The notes under the pieces: model-generated
Told to the model about the DNA's origin: nothing
Database searches by the model: none
The model's input: the letters and a program-made list of their open reading frames with translations, nothing else
Shown: one piece after another, positions 1 through 12,239 of the stretch
How positions within the stretch are numbered: the stretch's first letter is position 1
How the letters are laid out: the number at the start of each line of letters is the position of its first letter
Position numbers and translations under genes: made by a program
From: Cryptomeria japonica
Taxonomy: Eukaryota > Streptophyta > Pinopsida > Cupressales > Cupressaceae
Length of the DNA: 64,000 bases
Assembly (NCBI RefSeq): GCF_030272615.1
Contig: NC_081406.1
Span: forward strand, 213,126,997 to 213,190,996
Direction: 5' to 3'

Positions 1-75
1 CGGCCCATGCCCTACCACTATTTTTTATTTTTTTTTAAATTTCGTTTAAATTTTTTTTTCGTAGCTTTTAAATAA

Positions 76-119
<44 letters not shown>

Positions 120-2939
120 ATAGGTATGTTTTTGGGATGAAGAACAATAAACATATATTTATATGTATATAATTTTGTTTGTATACTTAAATTTACTTTT
201 GTAGCATAATAAATCTAGGTCTATTTTTTTTTTACTATAAAAATCATCATAAATCATTGAAACCACTATTTTCTTTAAATTTAGTTCCCTTCAATAATTT
301 CTTAGTTGCTAAAGGAAATAATTAGGCTAACTAAATATAGATTTTCTTTCTGTAAAAATAAGAAATTAACAGCATTAGATGTACTTAGAACGACATCATT
401 AGAATTTATTCATTTTCATTAAATCTGATTAACTATAGGATTTATTTCTGCAATAAATAAATGACAGAGTCTGATAATTCTATAGCAACTAGCGTTATGA
501 CAAATTTTAATGAAATTATCAGCAACTAAATAAATCTACAATTTATTAATTTCAAACCCTAGAGATGGCTATAAAATCTTTGATTTTATTTTCTGCAAAT
601 AATTTAAATAACAGATTTTAAATACTAAGTTTTGCATTCCCATACATATATCTAAAATGTATTATTTCCAGCCTATCACATGCAAGCATATCTAGTCCAT
701 TTCTCTTCTAATAATTCATTTTAAATGCGTAAGGGAACTAACAATTTTCTTTCTTTTCAAATTATCCTATACACACATTTTTTTTTTCAAAACATAGGAA
801 CCAAATAAAAAATAATCTTTTTCTTTTCTGCAATATAACTTAAAGGACTATTACAAATATTTAAATCTTATCTCCCAAATACTCGTCACTTTACAAATAG
901 GTCTCTCATTTTTAATACATGAGGAAAATGATAAATACATCTCCAACCACTTTTCTGCAATTACTAATTCCAGCCACATCTACTTGTCCTGCTATTTTCT
1001 ACTGACAACCTGCAATTATAATCAAAGAGATGACCATGGAGTGCTAACCTCCCAGCCTAGGATAACTAGTAGCCACCCCCGAGCTTGGAGAACCAAGCCC
1101 TAGATAGGTAACACACATGCAAACACAAAAGGTAAGGGAAAACACAATCTCAAACACAATCCCAACCTAGGCTACACTGCACCACACATTTGTGATGTCT
1201 TTTCAAGGGTGGTAGTGGACCAAGTACCCTGAGGAGACTGCAAGTATGGTAAAACATATAGCCACCTCATGGCAAACAAAACATATAGCCACCTCATGGC
1301 AAACCAAATAGATCAAGTATAACAACCCCACATTCCTTATGCCCCCCAAGGCATTCATGCCTTATTTCCCTCCTTATGACCCCCAATGCATAAACAAGCC
1401 ATGCAGCAAGGGCCACATAAAATCCCTTGTGATCACTCTCATAACGAGAGCCTCTCACTTGAGGGTTGTCACTTCTACCACCCACAAGACCATCATCTCT
1501 CCCAAGAGTAGGAGGTCTTGATTACTCTCAAAACACATAAATTGCATAAGCATAAAACACCAAATAAATTTCCAAGGAATACATGCAAGGAAAACTAGCC
1601 TTTAACACAAGCCATTCTTTTAATACAACATTCAATAAGAAAACATTACAAGAAAGGTAGAACCAACCTTAAACTGCCCAAAGGTATGCTAGTTTTGTTG
1701 AGGATGAGCAGCCCAATTCCACCAGACTTTCCTTTCTACACTTAGCCAAATTCTTAATTCCCAAATCTATCTTTTTCCTTTCAAAATTCTTTGTCCCCAA
1801 AAATGGAGAGTGGGTGATTACCCACTAATTTTCTCCTTCTTGCTTAAGAAGGCCTTAGTGAGAGTTCTCAGAAGTTTCTAAAACTAAAAAGGAAAGGTAG
1901 GGTAGAATGGGAAAGGGATCTCACATTCAAAGAGGAAGGTTAACAACTTAGATGATCCTTCTAATTTTCTCAACTTAGGAAACCCACTTTTTAGGGTGTC
2001 TAAATGGTCACATGGGAGTTGAAACATGCCTAAAATTACTCCTAACCCTTAGGTATACCTTATGGGCTTTAGGAAAACCTATTAAACTACCCCTAGGTGT
2101 CTATTTAACCCTTTTAAAACCCATCTGAAGCTAATTTTCGGGTCAAACTTAAGTTGACCATCCCAAAGATTCTTTTCCCAAGGCAATTATGGATTTACAT
2201 TAAATTAATTGAAAAAGCTATGGTTAAATAGTTGCCTCCAAGAGACAAATTTAAAATCCAAAACCTAAATCGATCACATGTGTCAAGCGACACAATAAAA
2301 ATACTTTTATGAAACTATACATGAAATCTTCTCTCTTGTTGGATTTACACAAATAAACAAAATTCAATTTAACATTCATGCAACAATCACTTTTACGAAT
2401 AAAATATGATATAAATGGGGTGTTGTCTGTCGAAATAGACAAACCCTGGTTTTACGAACGCACATAGGTCTAGGTTTGGTTCTCCATAATATTTCCATGG
2501 TCACATGGATAATTTTCCTGCACATCTCAATTACACATTAGTAATTTCAAATAACCTCATATAACATTTAAACACATGAATACGAATACACGTCAAACAC
2601 TCTGCATACCATATACATTTAAACAAATCAATACATCTTACATCCAAATAAATCCACATACGCAGTTATCATAATCCTCATAACTTTATTCATTCATAAG
2701 ATACGCATCATATTTCCAACATCATAATAAAGTTCTACAAATCCAGATGCATCTGACATACGTTAGTCCAAGATTATCCAACCAGTGGATTTTTTAGGAT
2801 TTCAAATTCATAACGCATCAAAATGTACACCTCAAGGTGAAATAACTCTATAACTTGGTTCAATTACTTTTCTCACCAAATCTATTTGTCGAACATAGTC
2901 CATTCTATTGAATCATATAGCATTTAATAGGGTCAAACA
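1..2939 (+). mobile_element. Probable 3' part of a large plus-strand LTR
   Basis: There is no convincing ORF here. The opening bases (taccactatttttt, then T-rich sequence and a TA run) resemble the interior of the 3.9-kb solo LTR at 37172-41089 just after its GGTAGC array. Later stretches also look alike, for example the vowel-poor 'catccaaataaa' block near 2640. The interval stops close to where the minus-strand gypsy coding sequence resumes, and a CA ends at 2939. I infer the right part of a related LTR, cut by the window edge. No target duplication could be checked, and the right boundary is approximate. Confidence 0.4.
80..113. repeat. (TA)n microsatellite
   Basis: A pure TA run sits in the AT-rich LTR-like sequence at the window start. 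Similar runs occur in the other large LTRs of this window. Confidence 0.9.
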
Positions 2940-3335
2940 TGGTCAACTAAGTTAATCAAACCTTGGTTTGGGGAAGGCCTTACACCATCCTCAGGCACCT
3001 TCGAGAGGTTTTCACCTTCGGATACGTCCTTTATTTTTAGTTTTTTAGGGTCAAATAGTACCACAATGTGGTTTTCACAATAAGACCCATGATTTGTTTT
3101 TATTTTTATTCTTTTGCGACTAGAAGGTTTGGCATTCTCTCCAAGGTATGTCATGCTATTGAGTTCTATGATGTATGTTGCTTTGTTGTCCCTGATGGAT
3201 AAATAATTTCTTATGCCAAGGTAATCAATAAAGGCCTCATCATTTTGGAAGACGTCTAGTCAATGAGTTGTGGATGAACAAGGAGAAGGCCATCAGTATT
3301 TTCAAAGTCAATGGGGGTAAAGGTAAAGACACAAG
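2940..3335 (-). pseudogene. Gypsy post-protease linker fragment
   Basis: The minus-strand frame runs from 3335 to about 2940, with one frameshift near 3235 and few stops. It continues the polyprotein at 8778 on the far side of the nested gag-only element: with one target duplication removed, the codons join without a frame change. The visible peptide is hydrophilic, rich in Lys, Asp and Glu, and includes a stretch ending GLINLVDHV. No catalytic motif is present. In plant gypsy elements this position is normally the poorly conserved spacer between protease and reverse transcriptase. It stops near 2940 at the presumed boundary of another LTR, so reverse transcriptase is absent. Confidence 0.6.
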
Positions 3336-4992
3336 TGGTGCAAGAGCACCCAGGCCAACCTACAAAACTAAGAAGACAATGAAGATACCAGGAAGATTTT
3401 ATGAAGCAAATCAAGTTGATTGGAGAGTTTTAGAGCCAATAATGGCTTTTGAAAGCAATAAATCATATGTAATGTGTAAAAGTCCTAAAGGTCATGATAA
3501 AGGCCCTAGGACCAAAATGCTATGTAATTGGGTTAATGATGCCTAGGATTCTAGATAGGTTGAATAAGGGTCTATTATGATTTGAATGATCATATCATGA
3601 TTAAAACCCATTGATTTGATAGGTTTTAGTTGATTGAAGCTTTAAAAATGAAGTTTAAATTCAAAAATTGGATTTCCAACAGCTAGTTCCAGTTTTGGTG
3701 GGAATTAAGTTTTGGAGTTGTTTAAACATTTTAATCACTCTAATTAGTTGGGGATCGGTTGGAGTTGGTTGGGGAAGTTCTTATAAAGTCTCTTATGTCA
3801 TTTTTGTGTGGTTGGATGATGTTGGTATGGACTTGTACGGACTGTTCCAGAAAAGCAATAAAAATCTCTTTATTTCCTATCAAATATTGTGTTATTCATG
3901 CTTTCTTTGCATTGATCGGTTAAGGGGTCACAATTGCTATACATCGGGGGTTTATATATTATTTATTTCATGTTTTTGAGTGCATTTTTAAGTCTTTAAA
4001 GTTGCATATTTATATTTATTGATGACTGTCCCAGGAAAATCCGGGATTTCTCACTAATTTGTGAGACTCCAAGCATGTGTGGATCCATCCTATGAATGTA
4101 CAGGTCTGATTCTCATAGGGTGGATGCCTAATGACATGTAAAATATTTTACTAACCCATGATTGATAGGAAGGAGTGAAGAGTGCAGGTGTACACCATGA
4201 AAGTTGCATGAAAGTTGAAGAAAAATGACTGAAAATGTGTGAAAATGACGGCTAGAGTGTAGCAGTAGAGAATTTGATTGAATAAGGGGGGTATTTTATG
4301 CATTTAAGTGTCTATACACACCATTGTGAAGGTTTTTGAACTTTGGTTGAGCCTCAGAAGTGACTGGAGGTGGGATTTTGAGAAAGCCCTAGTTGGAAGG
4401 TTGATTTAGTGAGGTTTTTGGAGTTTGGGTGTTTAGGAGTGCAACCAAAACTTAAAACCTATAAAATCCTTGGATTGAGACCATAAAAAGAGACTATACA
4501 TAAGGGTTAAGTCTGAAAATGAGTTTGGAGGGTACTTCCTTCACAAAAGTGACCTAATTAGCCCTCATGGTGACTAGGGACAACAGTTTTTTGAATGATT
4601 TGTTCCAAAACAACCATAGGCAATATTTTGGGTGTTGATAGAGGTTGATATTGGGTATCTAAATAAATCATAAATTTTTTTGGTGTTTAGGGAAATGTGT
4701 GTGAAAAGAGCCAAAAACAGCCCAACAGGCTACTAGGAGACTAGGCCTAGTGAAGGGCTAGATTTGGGTTTTTGTATCAGTTGATGAGTTGAGGGTTTGA
4801 AAACCTTAGAGACATTTTAGTTGAAGTTATTTGATGTGTGTGGAGGTGGAGGAAACACCTGATTAAGGTGAAGACAATTTTTGAGCCTATTGACGCACTT
4901 TGAGCATTTGAAACACCATTGAGTGTTGGGGTTTGGGTCCATATTCCACTTAAGTTACAAGTTTGCAACTAAATCCTCCATCTTCTACATCA
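3336..4992 (+). repeat. 5' LTR of the gag-protease element
   Basis: This is a 1657-bp copy of the repeat at 7120-8777, starting TGGTGCAAG and ending CTACATCA. Its first 211 bp encode a peptide homologous to the C-terminal tail of the element's polyprotein (stop at 3544-3546). A possible TATA motif (TTATAAAG) lies near 3780. An ORF at 3668-3979 is mirrored in the other LTR simply because the LTR is duplicated. Confidence 0.85.
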
Positions 4993-4994
4993 AG

Positions 4995-5006
4995 TGGTAT
5001 CAAAGA
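4995..5006 (+). other. Primer binding site of the gag-protease element
   Basis: TGGTATCAAAGA lies 2 bp after the 5' LTR end. It is close to the TGGTATCAGAGC sequence used by elements primed by initiator tRNA-Met, but the match decays after seven to eight bases. Confidence 0.65.
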
Positions 5007-5044
5007 ATCAATAAAAGATCTAGTGTAGGTTTGTTAAGTTAGTT

Positions 5045-7330
5045 ATGGCACCTAAGAATCAGTTGGCAAGAGAACTAGAAGAATTGAAGGAAATCCTAGA
5101 AAGGGAAAGAAGGGAAAGAAGGGAACAAGATGCAGCAAGAGAGCAGGCTAAGGAAAGAGAAGAAAGACAATGGAGAAGGGAGAGAGAAGCTATGCAATCA
5201 AGGATAGATAACCTTGAGAGGAATAGAAGAAGAGAAGAGAAAGACAACCTAGAAGGCAATGATGAAGAAGAAGTGAATGAGATAGCAGACCAAGAGCAGT
5301 GAACAAATGACATAGAGGACCCTGAAGAAAAGAGATTTGTTAGATTGTTGAAAGAAGTACAAGGTAGTGGAGGTAAGAGTCATATTGATTTGCCTATCTA
5401 TCAGGGAAAGATGGATAGTGAAGAGGTGTTAGGATGGTTGGATGCCTTAGATAACTATTTTGAGTTTGAAGAAATGGAAGAGAAGAGGAAAGTGAAATTT
5501 GCAAAGACTAAGTTGAGAGGTACAACATTGACATGGTGGACTAGTTTTCAGAATGATAGGATGGCAAGAGGATTAACAAAAGTGTCTACATGGTCAAGAA
5601 TGAAAATTTTGATGAAAGAGCAGTTCCTACCATCTGATTATACCATTCATGTGAAGAGGATGAGAAAGAATTTGAAACAAAAAGAGATGGATGTAATGGC
5701 TTACACTGAGCAATTTCAAAAGCTTAGTATCAGAGGAGGATATGAGGAAGAAGATGAGAAAGTAGCCAGGTATATAAATGGCTTAAGATTTAATTTGCAA
5801 GATGAGATTGGTCTACAAATACTGAAAACAATAGGTGAATGTTATCAATTTGCAATTAGAGCAGAAGAGAAGGTGAAAAGAAAACAAGAAAGATCAGGTA
5901 ATGGTGGAAGAGGAGGCATTTCTAATAGAGGAAGAGGTAACAGAGATCAAGGGAAAGACAACAATGAGAAAGGTAAAGAAATTTTTTCAGAACCAAGAGG
6001 AGAATACAACCATAGAAGTGGTAGATTTGGAAGAGGAAGTGGAATCTTTATAGGTAAGTGTTTTCATTGCAATGAGATTGGGCACCAATCATTCAGATGT
6101 CCTAAGTGGATTGAATCAGATCAAGGCAGAGATAGAAGAGTGAATATGGTACAAGAAGATGAGAAGAAAGAAGAATCAAAGAGAGCAGACCCTGTCCTTG
6201 AAGGTGACTTCTTGATGGTAAGGCAAGGTGAGAAACTTCAGCAAGAACCAAAGGTAATAATCTTCAAAACTACTTGTTTATGCAAAGGAAAGATATGTAA
6301 GGTAATCATTGATTCAGGATCACATAGTAATCTTGTGTCTCTTGATATGATAACCAAGTTAGGAATTGTACCATTTGACCATCCTAATCCCTACAAGGCC
6401 ACTTGGGTTACCCAACAACAACATGTAGAGGTTAGTTTGAAGGCTTATGTGAATTTTTCTATTGGTCCATATCAAGATAAGGTATTATGTGATGTGGTTC
6501 CTATGACTTGTGCACATTTGATATTAGGAAGGCCTTGGAAACATAGTAGAAGAACAATACATGATGGTTTTGATAACACATATTTGGTTCATAAAGATGG
6601 CTAGAGATATAAGTTGAATCCTTTACCTTTGGGGGTCTTGAAAGAGCATCCTATAATATGTTTTGGGGAGCATTTACCAATGATAAGGCAGGTTGAAAAA
6701 CAAGAAGATACTGGTTGGAAGGAAGATGTTAATTTGTAGAAGACTATGAGGAAGAATAGTCCTCTTCATGATGATTTATGGGATTTGTCTTTTGTGCAAG
6801 TTGGTTCAGTCAAATGTCCTATTGTTGAGCAGGGATATGTGAGTGTGAAAGAGAAGTTGCAAGTATAGCAAGTGGATCAGAGAAGAGCAAATGTATAGAT
6901 TGGTTATGAGCAGCAATGTCCTAAACAAGAGCAGCCAAATACATGTTTTCTTTCTAATATAATGTAAGATGTGACTACAGGTTTGAGAAGTAGAAAGAAG
7001 GTGAGTTTTGTGGATTATTTCATTCCTCAATCAGAATTTGTAAGGAGCCAAAAGCAATCTGATATTTGGAAGCAGCAGCATCACTCTTGGGACAACAGTA
7101 TTTTAATTGGTGGGGAGTATGGTGTAGGAGCACCCAGGCCAACCTACAAAACTAAGAAGACAATGAAGATATCAGGAAGATTTTATGAAGAAAATCAAGT
7201 AGATTGGAGAGATTTAGAGCCAATAATGGCTTTTGAAAGAAATAAATCATATGTAATGTGTAAAACTCCTAAAGGTCCTGATAAAGGCCCTAGGACCAAA
7301 ATGCTATGTAATTGGGTTAATGATGCTTAG
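5045..7330 (+). pseudogene. Gag-protease polyprotein running into the 3' LTR
   Basis: One reading frame spans 5045-7330 with six in-frame stops (TGA 5300; TAG 6602, 6737, 6866, 6896; TAA 6965), most explained by C-to-T changes. The first 85 residues are a Glu/Arg-rich coiled coil. Next comes a Retrotrans_gag-type domain (about 5390-5870; the LTWW motif and the LKQKEMDVMAYTEQF stretch are typical). A basic Gly/Arg region and one CCHC knuckle (CFHCNEIGHQSFRC, near 6060) follow, then a retropepsin-like domain with IIDSGSHSNLV near 6305 and a later LILGRPW. The frame then crosses the polypurine tract and ends 211 bp inside the 3' LTR. The tail peptide has no motif I recognise. The ATG at 5045 is the first in frame after the primer site. 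Gag would assemble particles and the protease would mature it. No polymerase is encoded. Confidence 0.85.
7109..7119 (+). other. Polypurine tract of the gag-protease element
   Basis: GGTGGGGAGTA directly precedes the 3' LTR. This is where plus-strand DNA priming occurs in LTR elements. It lies inside the coding frame. Confidence 0.7.
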
Positions 7331-8777
7331 GAGTCTAGATAGGTTGAATAAGGGTATAATATGCTTTGAATGATCATATCATGATTAAAACCCATTGATT
7401 TGATAGGTTTTAGTTGATTGAAGCATTAAAAATGAAGTTTAAATTCAAAAATTGGATTTCCAACAGCTAGTTCCAGTTTTGGTGGGAATTAAGTTTTGGA
7501 GTTGTTTAAACATTTTAATCACTCTAATCAGTTGGGGATCGGTTGGAGTTGGTTGGGGAAGGACTTATAAAGTCTCTTATGTCATTTTTGTGTGGTTGGA
7601 TGATGTTGGTACGGACTTGTACGTACTGTTCCAGAAAAGCAATAAAAATCTCTTTATTTCCTATCAAATATTGTGTTATTCATGCTTTCTTTGCATTGAT
7701 CGGTTAAGGGGTCACCATTTCTGTACATTGGGGGTTTATATATTATTCCTTTCATGTTTTTGAGTTAATTTTGAAGTCTTGAAAGTTGCATATTTACATT
7801 TATTGCTGACTGTCCCAGGAAAACCAGGGATTTCTCACTAATTTGTGAGACTCCAAGCATGTGTGGATCCATCCTATGAATGTATAGGTCTGATTCTCAG
7901 AGGGTGGATTCCTAATGAAATGTAAAATAGTTTACTAACCCATGATTTATAGGAAGGAGTGAAGAGTGCAGGTGTACACCATGAAAGTTGCATGAAAGTT
8001 GAAGAAAAATGACTAAAAATGTGTGAAAATGAAGGCTAGAGTGTAGCAGCAAAGAATATGATTGAACAAGGGGGGTATTTTATGAATTTAAGTGTCTAGA
8101 CACACCATTTTTAATGTTTTTGAACTTTGGTTGAGCCTCAGAAGTGACTGGAGGTGGGATTTTGAGAAAGCCCTAGTTGGAAGGTTGATTTAGTGAGGTT
8201 TTTGGAGTTTGGGTATTTAGGAGTGCAACCAAAACTTAAAAACTGGAAAATATTTGGATTGAGACCATAAAAAGAGACTTTACAGAAGGGTTAAGTCTAA
8301 AAGTGAGTTTGGAAGGTACTTCCTTCACAAAAGTGACCTAATTAGCCCTCACGGTGACTAGGGACAACAATTTTTTGAATGATTTGTTCCAAAACAACCA
8401 TAGGAAATATTTTGGGTGTTGATAGAGGTTGATATTGGGTATCTAAATTATTCATAACATTGGTTTTTGTTTTGGGAAATGTGTGTGAAAAGAGCCAAAA
8501 ATAGTCCAGCGGGCTACTAGGAGACTAGGCCTAGTGAAGGGCTAGATTTGGGTTTTTGTATCAGTTGATAAGTTGAGGGTTTGAAAACCTTAGAGACATG
8601 TTATTTGAAGTTATTTGATGTGTGTGGAGGTGGAGGAAACACCTGATTAAGGTGAAGACAAGTTTTGAGCCTATTGAGGTACTTTGAGCATTTGAAACAC
8701 CATAGGAGTGTTGGGGTTTGGGTCCATATTCCACTTAAGTTACAAGTTTGCAACTAAATCCTCCATCCTCTGCATCA
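7120..8777 (+). repeat. 3' LTR of the gag-protease element
   Basis: This 1658-bp direct repeat of 3336-4992 starts TGGTGTAGG and ends CTGCATCA. The polyprotein stop is at 7328-7330, inside it. By eye the two LTRs are alike throughout, with scattered substitutions. Confidence 0.85.
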
Positions 8778-10609
8778 ATAAGAGTCTTCAGGTATTTCTA
8801 TGCAATCATCAGGGTCATACCTAGAATTCTCCTTATCAGCCTCAATTGTAGATGAATCCAAATCAACATTACTAGAGGGACACTCAGCAATGAGAGTCGT
8901 CACTTTTCTTAGTTTTGACCTAGAACCTTGAGATTTTGAGGGTTTAGGATCCCAAAATGTTTTTATCCATGGTTCTCCACTATCCTTCTTATCTTGTGAT
9001 ATAGACTCTGATAAAGTTACTTGACGAACACTGAATTTTCTATTAAACTCTTCTTCCTAAATGGGTTCACCTGGTTCTCTTAATGTTTTGGCAAGCTCAT
9101 AATCACTAGATGACTTATCTAAAACCCATTCCTATTCATTAGAGTCTGTGGAGTAGTTTTTTATCTTGTTGATCATTAGAGTTTGTGATTTGCAATGCCT
9201 ATATAGAATTACGAGTTCCTAATCGAAGAGGTATGAATCCAATTCCTTTTGAGCACCAGTTTTTTAATGTTAGCTCTAGTTGCAATGGTTCAATAATTTC
9301 TTTCTTTTGTAACCCAAGAGGACTCTTTCCATCATATCCAAAAAATTTCAAGAACTTGAATTCTTTGCCATACTTTTCATATGGTATTTGATGTGATCTT
9401 GTGTAGATTCCTTTTCATGTTCTTTGTAAAGCATTTTGTGGAGATCTTCTTCTTCCATCTCACCCCATCTGTAGAATATAGTGGGATCCCATTTTATGGT
9501 AATGGTGGATACTTTTTTAGAGGGATGTGGTTGTCCATAATCTTTAGGAGAATCCATTATTTGTTTTAAATAAATGGTTTGATTCAAAGTATATTCTCCC
9601 ATGCTATTGCCCTTGTATTTTCCTTTAAGCTCACCTTATTTTGATGTAGTAGGTTTTAATAATTCTGGATCCATATATGTTGATGATGGATTTGCTTCTC
9701 TATTAATTGGAATTACTATTTCTGAGACTGGTCACAGGTTATTACAATACATGAACGGATTAGGATTGCCTCTTATTGTTACTTTAACTCCATTGTAAGG
9801 GAATTTTATACATTGATGATATGTTGATGGTACTACTCTCATCTTAGGAATCCATGGACGTCACCAAAGTATGTTGTATGTGATATCTAAATCAAGGACT
9901 TGACAAACTACATCCCTCGTGAATATCCCAATTCTCAAAGGTAAGGTAACTATTCCCTTGGATGAGCATTCTTCGTCATCATATGCTTTAATGGTGATTG
10001 TGTTCTTTGAATTCATAGTTTGTTCATAATTACCCAATTGTTTAATAGTATTCAATGTACAAATGTTCAGACCTGCTTCTCCATCTATCAAGAATTGTTT
10101 GATACAGTTTTTATGAAGAAAATCTTTGGTGTAGAGATGTGCATTGTGTAGTTGTCATAGGGATACATCATTAGCTTATGTGAATGTAAGGCAATGTAGA
10201 GTGGAAAGGTATTCCACCATGGCTTGAAACTGGTGCATATTCAGATCAGTGAGTAGTGAGGTTTCTATCAAGATTTTATCAAGAATGGCTTTATCCGAAG
10301 GAGATGTATGCAAGAGCTCAAGGATGGAAATGAGGGCAAGTGTCTTCTTTAACTAATCTACAATGTCATACTCATTTTTGGTAGATGATGAGATTGTAGT
10401 CTTGGGTGGAACACCTTGCAAGGTGACTTTACCTCGATGGGTTGTGACATTACATTCAAAGGTTTCATCCTAAGACAATGAAGAATATGGTCCAATGTCA
10501 TTTAAAACAACTTTACTCCTTTGGGTAGAACCTTCGGGAGTTTTATTCTTTATGATAATGGTAGAAACCTAATTTTCCATTGAAATGTGGTTAACGATAG
10601 AATCATAAT
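8778..10609 (-). pseudogene. Gypsy protease and flanking polyprotein segment
   Basis: On the minus strand, 10609 to 8778 is mostly one frame with point stops. Near 10091 it reads IDGEAGLNICT and later DLDITYNIL, then RPWIP after a stop. This is the layout of the retropepsin-like domain of plant gypsy elements whose DTG box has become DGG or DGE. Upstream (10600-10100) is a Leu-rich segment typical of the region between the Gag knuckle and protease. Downstream (9860-8778) is a charged linker including 9602-9348. The frame joins gag at 20669 on one side and the linker at 3335 on the other. The DGE instead of DGG or DTG at the catalytic box may be decay. Confidence 0.75.
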
Positions 10610-11178
10610 TGTAGTATCATAAATCTGTCCACTTAATTAAATGAATATTTACTATTTATCTGATTATTTAACCATCAATAATCAGTTAATTAAATTATTG
10701 TTTAATTAATTCATCCTCAACCTCTTCTTCTATTAACTAAATAAATTATTCAATTTATTTAAATTAATTCATTAAGCTACACTCTAAATCAAATAAATGA
10801 ATAAGACATATTTATTTAATTTAACCCCTTTCCTCCTTTAAATAAATAAATAAAATATTTATTTAAATCCCTAAACTACCCCCCCCACTTGCATTCTCCT
10901 ACAAATACAAGTTGCACCTATTTAGTTGAAATAAATGAATTTTATTTTAATTAAAATCCTATTTTCTCTCACCCACCAAACCCACTTGCTCTTCTAACCC
11001 ATTCTAGACTCTTCTAACCCATTCTAGATTGTTCTAATCCATTATAAATTATCCTAATCACCCTCCCTAATTATTGTCACATTCCTAAGCAACTTGAAGT
11101 CACTTCTCAAAGCCTCAAAGTCTTTGAAAACCATTAAAGGCTTTATGTCTTCAACAAGTTAACCCCTAAAGTCTTCTA

Positions 11179-11255
11179 AACCATTAATGGTTCTTACATA
11201 ACCATTAATGGTTCTTACATAACCATTTATGGCTCTTACATCACCATTAATGGTT
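11179..11255. repeat. Four 21-bp units with palindromic core AACCATTAATGGTT
   Basis: The core is perfect at 11179 and 11200, altered at 11221, and nearly perfect at 11243. The 3' LTR has only three units (19755-19810). The position, several hundred bp upstream of the TATA box, would suit a repeated protein-binding site, but that is inference. Confidence 0.8.
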
Positions 11256-11630
11256 AGACTCAACTCACCCAGATGGTTAGAGACTTTCCCTCTAACTCAA
11301 CCCTCATTTAACTCATGATTCTCTTCAAGCATTCATTGCTTTGACCATGGTTATCTCCATTAATTCTTGCACAAGGGTTTGTCCATTCGATAAAGGAATT
11401 ATTCATTGGATAAAAGATTTATTCATTCAACTCAAGCCTAACCTTACCTCCCAAGGTAACCTTCAAGTCATTTCAAGCATTTAATAATTCTTCCCTCTCC
11501 TCTCAAGCCATCTCATGTTGACATTTGTCATCCTGGGATTGGGTTGAAACCCCTCAAATGGATCACAAACCCATCAATCCTGAGCCTTGTTGAGACTACT
11601 CAATCTCAACCATCCATTTCTCCATTTTTT

Positions 11631-11640
11631 CTATAAATAG
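11631..11640 (+). promoter_or_regulatory. TATA box of the LARD-like LTR
   Basis: CTATAAATAG fits the plant TATA consensus well and is conserved in the 3' LTR at 20186-20195. It probably drives the element's genomic RNA. Confidence 0.7.
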
Positions 11641-12100
11641 AGCCCATTCCTTCTTCAAAAGGATCCAGATCCAGAAATTTTGTATGCATCAAACTTATAG
11701 TAAATTTGAGAGAGCATTTAGGAGCAATTTTATTATTATTTTGGCTAAAATTAACATAGATTAATTAAGGTACTTTTTCATATTTAGCTTGTTTGCATTT
11801 GTATAATCTTTCATCTTCATTTTCATAATCTTGAATCTCCATAAGGCATCCATAGTAGTGCAAAAAGCTGAGGGCTACACTCATGTGGAACTTGGAGAGG
11901 AGAGGAACAAGAGAGGAGCAACTATGAGCATGTTGGAGGGTTTGGTTTCATTCCTCTATTTTTGTATTATTTTCATTATCTATTTTATATCTCTCTTGAT
12001 ATGCATGCTTAGGATCATAGTTTCCCTTGTCTTTCATTTGTATCACTGACATAATAACGTTTGACTTGTGTTACTATGCATTCCTTTTTAGCATGCATCA

Positions 12101-12120
12101 TTTGGTGAACCCGACGTGAA
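12101..12120 (+). other. Primer-site-like sequence of the LARD-like element
   Basis: TTTGGTGAACCCGACGTGAA starts right after the LTR. The TGG start and GC-rich body are as expected of a tRNA primer site, but it is not the tRNA-Met type and I cannot name the tRNA. Confidence 0.6.
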
Positions 12121-12239
12121 TCAAACACGCAACCTTCTGATATTTCAAACTAACTTTTTTATGATTTTTCTTATAAACTTCCACACATAGGTTGCACATT
12201 AGCACTTTTGTCTTGCATTTTGGCGCTATCAACAAAATA

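Larger units (their letters stand above)
3336..8777 (+). mobile_element. Gag-protease-only LTR retrotransposon (TR-GAG-like)
   Basis: Two long direct repeats (3336-4992 and 7120-8777) begin TGGTG and end ATCA. They flank a 2.1-kb interior with a primer site, a gag-protease ORF and a purine tract before the second repeat. The flanking five bases are ACAAG (3331-3335) and ATAAG (8778-8782), a target duplication with one transition. The element splits the minus-strand gypsy polyprotein. There is no reverse transcriptase, RNase H or integrase, and no space for them. Architecture and size match the non-autonomous gag-bearing class described in plants as TR-GAG. The LTRs differ by scattered substitutions, so it is not recent. 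Confidence 0.85.
10610..12100 (+). repeat. 5' LTR of the LARD-like element
   Basis: This 1491-bp LTR starts TGTAGTATC and ends GCATGCATCA. It carries about 110 bp near 10778-10890 (a pyrimidine and AATTAAAT-rich stretch with a C run) that is missing from the 3' copy. A 21-bp palindromic unit is repeated at 11179-11255, and a TATA box lies at 11631. Confidence 0.85.

Noticed and set aside
1294-1521. Overlapping short ORFs near 1.3-1.5 kb
   Set aside because: Both strands are open over the same stretch with no domain. They lie in LTR-like sequence.
3668-3979. 103-residue ORF, repeated at 7452-7763
   Set aside because: Both copies lie at the same place in two LTRs of one element, so their conservation is explained by LTR duplication. 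No ribosome-accessible context or domain is seen.
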